DNA of 10,457 bases from Acidobacteriaceae bacterium (GTDB lineage: Bacteria; Acidobacteriota; Terriglobia; Terriglobales; Acidobacteriaceae): the NCBI GenBank assembly GCA_025929125.1, contig JAICMT010000023.1, positions 1 to 10,457 on the forward strand, read 5' to 3'. Numbering within the stretch: the stretch's first letter is position 1; each line of letters begins with the position of its first letter. This document shows positions 6,594-10,457 of this stretch, in pieces. The translations under genes and the position numbers were made by a program. Below the pieces are notes generated by a model. That model saw only the letters and a program-made list of their open reading frames with translations. It did no database searches and was not told where the DNA came from.

Positions 6594-8351
6594 CTATCGC
6601 GAAAAGCCGCCGAAACGCTGCGACTGGTAAATATGGGCGCTCCGTTGGCCGGTTCCCCCGATGATCGTTACCTCGAGCAATCCGTCTGGATGCTCGGCGA
6701 CGGCCCTTGACACCGCATCGCCCTCAAACGCCACGATGTACGCTGCATGAGCAGCGGGGTTTTCCAGCGCGGCATGCCAGCTGTCGTAGTCGGTTTCGTT
6801 GATCGTCTGCCGCAGTGGAATGCCGGCATCCTGTAACGCACCGATGTGATCGGACTGTTGCATCAGGATGGTGGAACCGGCAGGCAACTCATCCAGCAGC
6901 AGCGCCAGATTGCGTTCAAATGGAACCCTGGTCGTCGCGTTGACGATCGCTTCCTTCAGCACCAAAGGCGGACTGTAGTTGGCCAGGACCTTGGACGGGC
7001 GGTGCCGGACAAGACGCACGATCTGCTGGCAGGCAGCCGCGCCGAAGATCATAGCCAGTGGGTTGAGAACCGCTAGTCCAAGGGCTGCCGGATAGAGCAG
7101 CCGCCCACGACGGGAGCGGCTTGCATCCGATGCGTCGAGCCATCTCTCCTCAAGCGCGCCGAGAGTAATCGCAGCAAAGAGTGTGAGCGCCGGCAGCAGT
7201 GCAAGGCCGTAGCGCGCGTTGTAGTACGAATGCGGATAAAGCTGCGGAATGAAGATCGGCACCGATCCATAGGCTACGGAGTAGACGTAAAAAGGAAGCG
7301 GCACCCATAAGAGGAGAGCCGCGCGCGGCATCCTCCTCCGGGTTGCAAGCCACAGACCGGCGAGTGCGGCAGCCATGAGCAGCCAGCCGGTCTCCCAGGC
7401 AGCTGCAACAACCTGTGCCGTGCGCGTGTAAAAAAGCAGCGCCCAGCCGAGGTTGTGCCAACCGCGATAGTGCTTCGAGCCCGGAGGCGAGGTGCGCTTC
7501 TCAATCGCTGGGGCAGAATACGGCCCACGCATGAAGTCCAGTGCGTCGTGGTAGAAGTGCTGGTTGTACCAGAACCAGAGCAGCGGGCCACTGACTGCCA
7601 GTAGTGTGAAGATGCTGAACGGCAGCACCAGCCTGCGGCGCATATCCGGCGCCCGCCAGAGGCTCCAGGCGATCGCACACCACGCAACAGCGCCTACCAC
7701 CCATCCGTCGTACCGCGTAAAGACAGCGGCGAAGATCAGAAGACCCAAACCGATCAAGTTGCGTGCAGCACGTTGTCGCTGGGCTGCGCTGATCGCCTCG
7801 ACCGCCTCAAGAGTCATAAGAGCGATCCAGATAAACTCCGCCAGAAACAGCGGCTCTGTCATGGCGGTCGTCGCGAGGTACAGCAGGTTGGCGTTGAGTG
7901 CGTAGAAAGCGGTCGCGGCCAGTGCCCAGCGCGGCTTGAGCATGCGCCGTGACAGCCGATAGAACCCGACGTTCCCGACGATATAACACGCGAGCGAGGG
8001 CCATGCTCCCGCCAACCCGCTCTGCCAAAGCGACAGCTTCTGCACAAACGGCAGGATCAATAAGTGCAGCAGAGGCAGCCAGACGCCGCCGAGCTGAATC
8101 AGCCCGGGATTCCGTGTATCTAGGATCCGTCGAGCAATCCCGAGGTGCGCGACCGCATCGCCATACAGCAACAGATACCCACGCGAGAAACAGAGCATCA
8201 GAGAAAGAAAGCCAAGCAGCACCGAAAACATCAGCACTGGCGAAAGCTCCTGACGAGTTGCTGGACGGATCTGCTCCCAGTCGATCTCCTCGATCGGCTG
8301 TCCCGTGCGGCGTGCAGCCGGGCGGCCCGGGTTAGATCTCCTCGTCGCCAA
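6594..8351 (-). CDS. Polytopic membrane glycosyltransferase-like protein (GT-C type)
   Basis: From TTG 8351 the product has 585 residues. About 12 hydrophobic segments lie between residue 39 and about 440, followed by a soluble tail of about 135 residues, probably periplasmic. Near the end of the first membrane helix is G-D65-A-V-A-H, an acidic loop motif at the place where GT-C enzymes (ArnT, PMT and similar) carry their catalytic acid, and F-T-R-Y-D-G-W follows in the middle. Such enzymes move sugars from polyprenyl-phosphate donors to lipids or proteins; donor and acceptor cannot be told here. The start is unresolved. TTG 8351 overlaps the kinase stop by 20 bases and has GGGAG ten bases upstream. 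GTG 8237 has AGGAG nine bases upstream but would begin directly at the first membrane helix and leave a 94-base gap. I prefer 8351 because the intervening codons stay open and code for a hydrophilic cytoplasmic lead. Confidence 0.78.
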   Translation of the reverse strand: MATRRSNPGRPAARRTGQPIEEIDWEQIRPATRQELSPVLMFSVLLGFLSLMLCFSRGYLLLYGDAVAHLGIARRILDTRNPGLIQLGGVWLPLLHLLILPFVQKLSLWQSGLAGAWPSLACYIVGNVGFYRLSRRMLKPRWALAATAFYALNANLLYLATTAMTEPLFLAEFIWIALMTLEAVEAISAAQRQRAARNLIGLGLLIFAAVFTRYDGWVVGAVAWCAIAWSLWRAPDMRRRLVLPFSIFTLLAVSGPLLWFWYNQHFYHDALDFMRGPYSAPAIEKRTSPPGSKHYRGWHNLGWALLFYTRTAQVVAAAWETGWLLMAAALAGLWLATRRRMPRAALLLWVPLPFYVYSVAYGSVPIFIPQLYPHSYYNARYGLALLPALTLFAAITLGALEERWLDASDASRSRRGRLLYPAALGLAVLNPLAMIFGAAACQQIVRLVRHRPSKVLANYSPPLVLKEAIVNATTRVPFERNLALLLDELPAGSTILMQQSDHIGALQDAGIPLRQTINETDYDSWHAALENPAAHAAYIVAFEGDAVSRAVAEHPDGLLEVTIIGGTGQRSAHIYQSQRFGGFSR

Positions 8352-9273
8352 GGTGCGAGATCTCCCGGAACAAGTTGAAGCGTTCGTTGATCTCTTCGCG
8401 AGATACATCCTGGAGACGCTCGATGCCGAAGCGCTCGACAGCGAAGGAGCCCATCACCCCGCCATAGAACATGGCGCGGCGAAACACGGCCGGTGTGAGC
8501 TTCGGCTGCGACGCGATGTAGCCGTAGAACCCGCCGGCGAACGAGTCGCCCGCGCCGGTGGGGTCCACCACCTCTGCAAGGGGCAATGCCGGCGCGCGGA
8601 ACGGAGAGGGATCGTCCACGCCTGCGAACGATCGATTGCAGAAGAATGCGGTGGCGCCGTACTCTCCATGCTTCACCACCAGGGACTTCGGTCCCATGGA
8701 GAGCACCTTGGCGGCGGCGCGTACGGCATTGCTCTCGCCCGAGAGCATCCGCGCCTCTCCGTCGTTGATCAGCAGGACATCGAGCTCTCGCAGCACCTTC
8801 GCAAGGTTGGAGCTATGGTCCTTGATCCAGTAATTCATCGTATCGCCACACACCATGCGAACGTTCCGCATCTGACTCCGAACCTGTGCCTGCAGTACCG
8901 GGTCGATGTTGGCCAGAAACAGATACTCGCTGTCCTGATAGGCAACAGGAATCTTCGGCTCAAACTTCTCAAATACGTTGAGTTCGGTTCCCAGCGTCTC
9001 CGCCTCGTTCAGGGTGCCGGCATAAGCCCCGGTCCAGTGAAAGCTGAGCCCCGGGGCGCGTTCGATGCCACGCGTATCAATGCCGCGGCGCGTGAACACC
9101 GCTTCGTGTTCCGCCAGAAAGTCCTCGCCAACGACCGCGATCACGCGCACCGGAGTGAAGTAGCTGGCTGCAAGCGAAAAATGTGTCGCAGCGCCACCCA
9201 GAATCTTCTCCCGCTTACCGTGCGGCGTCTCAATTGTGTCGAACGCGACCGAACCTACAACCAGAATTGCCAT
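8332..9273 (-). CDS. PfkB-family carbohydrate or nucleoside kinase
   Basis: This is a 313-residue cytoplasmic kinase of the ribokinase/PfkB family, which phosphorylates sugars or nucleosides with ATP. It opens with the strand I-L-V-V-G-S-V-A-F-D (3-12) and the substrate-loop glycines G26-G27. N-D-G-E (170-173) provides the family's N-x-x-E metal-linked motif. The second PfkB signature is D-P-T-G-A-G-D-S-F-A-G-G (237-248), with D243 as catalytic base and the anion hole formed by the glycines. The substrate is not determined: fructokinase, ribokinase and nucleoside kinase readings are all open. It follows mtaP by 69 bases in the same direction, so a substrate from nucleoside or methylthioribose salvage is a reasonable inference. 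I chose ATG 9273, since it starts directly at the first strand; a TTG at 9297 is less likely. Confidence 0.9.
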   Translation of the reverse strand: MAILVVGSVAFDTIETPHGKREKILGGAATHFSLAASYFTPVRVIAVVGEDFLAEHEAVFTRRGIDTRGIERAPGLSFHWTGAYAGTLNEAETLGTELNVFEKFEPKIPVAYQDSEYLFLANIDPVLQAQVRSQMRNVRMVCGDTMNYWIKDHSSNLAKVLRELDVLLINDGEARMLSGESNAVRAAAKVLSMGPKSLVVKHGEYGATAFFCNRSFAGVDDPSPFRAPALPLAEVVDPTGAGDSFAGGFYGYIASQPKLTPAVFRRAMFYGGVMGSFAVERFGIERLQDVSREEINERFNLFREISHLGDEEI

Positions 9274-9342
9274 ATCTCTCGATTCTCTCAGGAACAAACT
9301 TGTGTGGAAGCTTCGTCGGGATGATCTGGGTCTGGGATGCCG

Positions 9343-10203
9343 CTATAGATATTTATTCACCAGCAGGCCCAGTTTTTCGCGCGCAGCATCCGGGATCGCC
9401 TTGGGGTCGGTGAGGATCGCAAACCTGAGGGCGCTGGAGCAGGCGCAGGTACGTTCTGCCGGCATAGCCCGAACCGCTGCTTTGACCACCTTGCCTGCAT
9501 TCTCCGCATTCTGGTGCAGCACGGCGACGATCTGATCAACGGTCACGTCGTCATGTCCCTCGCGCCAGCAGTCGTAATCGGTCACCATGGCCAGCGTGGC
9601 GTAGCAGATCTCCGCTTCGCGCGCGAGCTTGGCCTCTTGGAGATTGGTCATGCCGATCACATCGGCACCCCAGCTCCGGTACAGGTTGGACTCGGCCCGC
9701 GTTGAGAACTGCGGCCCTTCCATACACACGTATGTGCCTCCGGACTTGCCCACAACCCCAACTTCTGTACATGCTTCTGTGAAAGCAGCTGCAACCGTCG
9801 CGCAGACGGGATCGCCGAACGCCACATGCGCGACAATCCCCTCGCCAAAGAAAGTGCTGGTACGGGCGAAGGTGCGGTCGATGAACTGGTCGGGAATAAC
9901 GAAGTCCGTCGGCTTGTGCTCTTCTTTCAGTGAACCCACCGCCGATACCGACAGGATGCGCTCCACACCCAGCGCCTTCATCGCATACAAGTTCGCTCGG
10001 AAGTTCAGTTCGCTTGGCAGAATGCGGTGGCCCCGGCCATGCCGCGCCAGAAAGGCTACGTTACGTCCTTCTAGTTCGCCCAGGATGAAGGCATCGGAAG
10101 GGTCGCCGAATGGGGTTGCGACACGTTCCTCCCGCACATGGGTGAGTCCGGGCATGGCATACAGGCCGCTGCCTCCAATGATTCCAATCTCCGCCTTCTG
10201 CAA
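9343..10203 (-). CDS. mtnP: S-methyl-5'-thioadenosine phosphorylase (MTAP)
   Basis: MTAP splits methylthioadenosine, a by-product of polyamine and homoserine-lactone-type reactions, with phosphate into adenine and methylthioribose-1-phosphate in the cytoplasm. The 286-residue product is of normal length. Motifs in order: I-G-I-I-G-G-S12-G-L-Y (phosphate loop), R-H-G-R-G-H (54-59), C-M-E-G-P-Q-F-S-T-R-A-E (160-171), M-T-N-L-Q-E-A (185-191) and T-D-Y-D-C-W (208-213). The two aspartates D209 and D211 recognise the 6-amino group, so adenine-type nucleosides are favoured over inosine or guanosine. C253-A-C255 near the C-terminus is a C-x-C motif, as in some prokaryotic MTAP II enzymes. TTG at 10203 is chosen because CAGGAG lies eight bases before it and the protein then begins right at the first strand; the longer frame to 10338 has no such support. 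Confidence 0.93.
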   Translation of the reverse strand: MQKAEIGIIGGSGLYAMPGLTHVREERVATPFGDPSDAFILGELEGRNVAFLARHGRGHRILPSELNFRANLYAMKALGVERILSVSAVGSLKEEHKPTDFVIPDQFIDRTFARTSTFFGEGIVAHVAFGDPVCATVAAAFTEACTEVGVVGKSGGTYVCMEGPQFSTRAESNLYRSWGADVIGMTNLQEAKLAREAEICYATLAMVTDYDCWREGHDDVTVDQIVAVLHQNAENAGKVVKAAVRAMPAERTCACSSALRFAILTDPKAIPDAAREKLGLLVNKYL

Positions 10204-10211
10204 CGATCTGG

Positions 10212-10217
10212 CTCCTG
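10212..10217 (-). promoter_or_regulatory. Shine-Dalgarno fixing the TTG start of mtnP
   Basis: CAGGAG, read on the minus strand, ends eight bases before the TTG at 10203. The good match and spacing make TTG the likely start. Confidence 0.65.
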
Positions 10218-10233
10218 TAGCGCGCAAAATTCG

Positions 10234-10245
10234 GAAGGCGCCTTC
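10234..10245. repeat. 12-base perfect palindrome before mtnP
   Basis: GAAGGCGCCTTC is its own reverse complement. It lies 4 to 15 bases downstream of the -10-like hexamer, at the predicted transcription start, where a bound repressor would block initiation. It has no loop, so it is a poor hairpin. An operator role is possible but not shown. Confidence 0.3.
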
Positions 10246-10248
10246 ACG

Positions 10249-10276
10249 AGTATATCTTCCCAGATCGGGCTGACCC
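10249..10276 (-). promoter_or_regulatory. Candidate promoter of the mtnP-led minus-strand block
   Basis: TATACT at 10254-10249 matches five of six bases of the -10 consensus. The best -35, GGGTCA at 10276-10271 with a 16-base spacer, matches only three of six. Transcription would begin near 10242, giving a leader of about 40 bases. It lies in the 106-base gap between the possible upstream gene and mtnP. Confidence 0.3.
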
Positions 10277-10309
10277 GTATGTGCGATTCCGACGCCGATC
10301 AGTTGCGAA

Positions 10310-10456
10310 CTAACGTTCCCATACGGCCATTCCGGCACGCATCAGGCCAGCCGAAGAGATCGCATGCACCAGATCGACACCGGGATCGTGGCCGGGATCG
10401 TATCCAGAATCACGTCGGGGCTTCCCGGTAGCGGATGCAATCTGCAGCGGTCCCTG
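10310..10456 (-). CDS. Possible C-terminal end of an upstream gene (partial)
   Basis: One minus-strand frame is open from the right edge for 48 codons and ends with TAG at 10312-10310, 106 bases before mtnP. Its visible end contains D-L-V-H-A-I-S-S-A-G-L-M-R-A-G-M-A-V-W-E-R, a plausible amphipathic helix with normal composition. I do not recognise it. The other two minus-strand frames close within the stretch, but 48 open codons in GC-rich DNA is weak proof of a gene. The 5' part lies outside the window. Confidence 0.4.
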   Translation of the reverse strand, partial: QGPLQIASATGKPRRDSGYDPGHDPGVDLVHAISSAGLMRAGMAVWER

Positions 10457-10457
10457 C

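Noticed and set aside
9307..9314. GAAGCTTC palindrome between mtnP and the kinase gene
   Set aside because: Eight-base palindromes are common by chance, and no promoter or terminator element accompanies it.
8305..9324. A 339-codon + strand frame opposite the PfkB kinase
   Set aside because: The minus strand has full kinase motifs; the + strand translation has none and is Arg/His-rich as expected for a shadow.

Overview
The window looks like chromosomal DNA of a GC-rich, Gram-negative-type bacterium. The gene set (a meso-diaminopimelate murein recycling ligase, an LD-carboxypeptidase, a divergent DapF, MgtC, a PfkB kinase and MTA phosphorylase) and the protein style fit Acidobacteriota (Terriglobia), but that assignment is from recognition and not from a search. 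Housekeeping-type genes fill it. I see no insertion sequence, phage gene, CRISPR array, tRNA or rRNA.

Layout. On the + strand, positions 3-1340 hold the 3' part of a tetratricopeptide-repeat protein that begins before the window. A 256-base intergenic stretch (1341-1596) follows, with a possible promoter and a small inverted repeat, and then a Cof-type HAD phosphatase (1597-2571). This gene meets the minus-strand block tail to tail, with only 3 bases between the two stop codons.

From 10203 down to 2575 everything is on the minus strand. In transcription order it runs: mtaP (MTA phosphorylase), a PfkB-family kinase, a large polytopic GT-C-like glycosyltransferase, an MgtC/SapB membrane protein, dapF, ldcA and mpl. 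Gaps are short (69, overlap or about 94, 35, 6, a 4-base overlap, 52-base-scale or less), so one or two operons are likely. A weak promoter candidate lies before mtaP. Upstream of it, the right edge may carry the last 48 codons of another minus-strand gene.

Function. ldcA and mpl form a murein-recycling pair: LdcA trims the D-Ala from recovered tetrapeptide and Mpl joins the resulting tripeptide to UDP-MurNAc. dapF sits directly before them and is translationally coupled to ldcA. mtaP and the kinase suggest a nucleoside or sugar salvage pair.

The most striking observation is in DapF. Both positions that hold the catalytic cysteines in canonical DAP epimerase (73 and the one in the second G-T-G loop, here 211) are serine, while the substrate-binding residues are kept. 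Two cysteines appear at unusual nearby places (10 and 205). The protein is therefore either a lineage-specific serine variant of DapF or an enzyme with a different reaction in the murein peptide pathway. Several genes here use TTG or GTG starts, and the HAD gene may use CTG.
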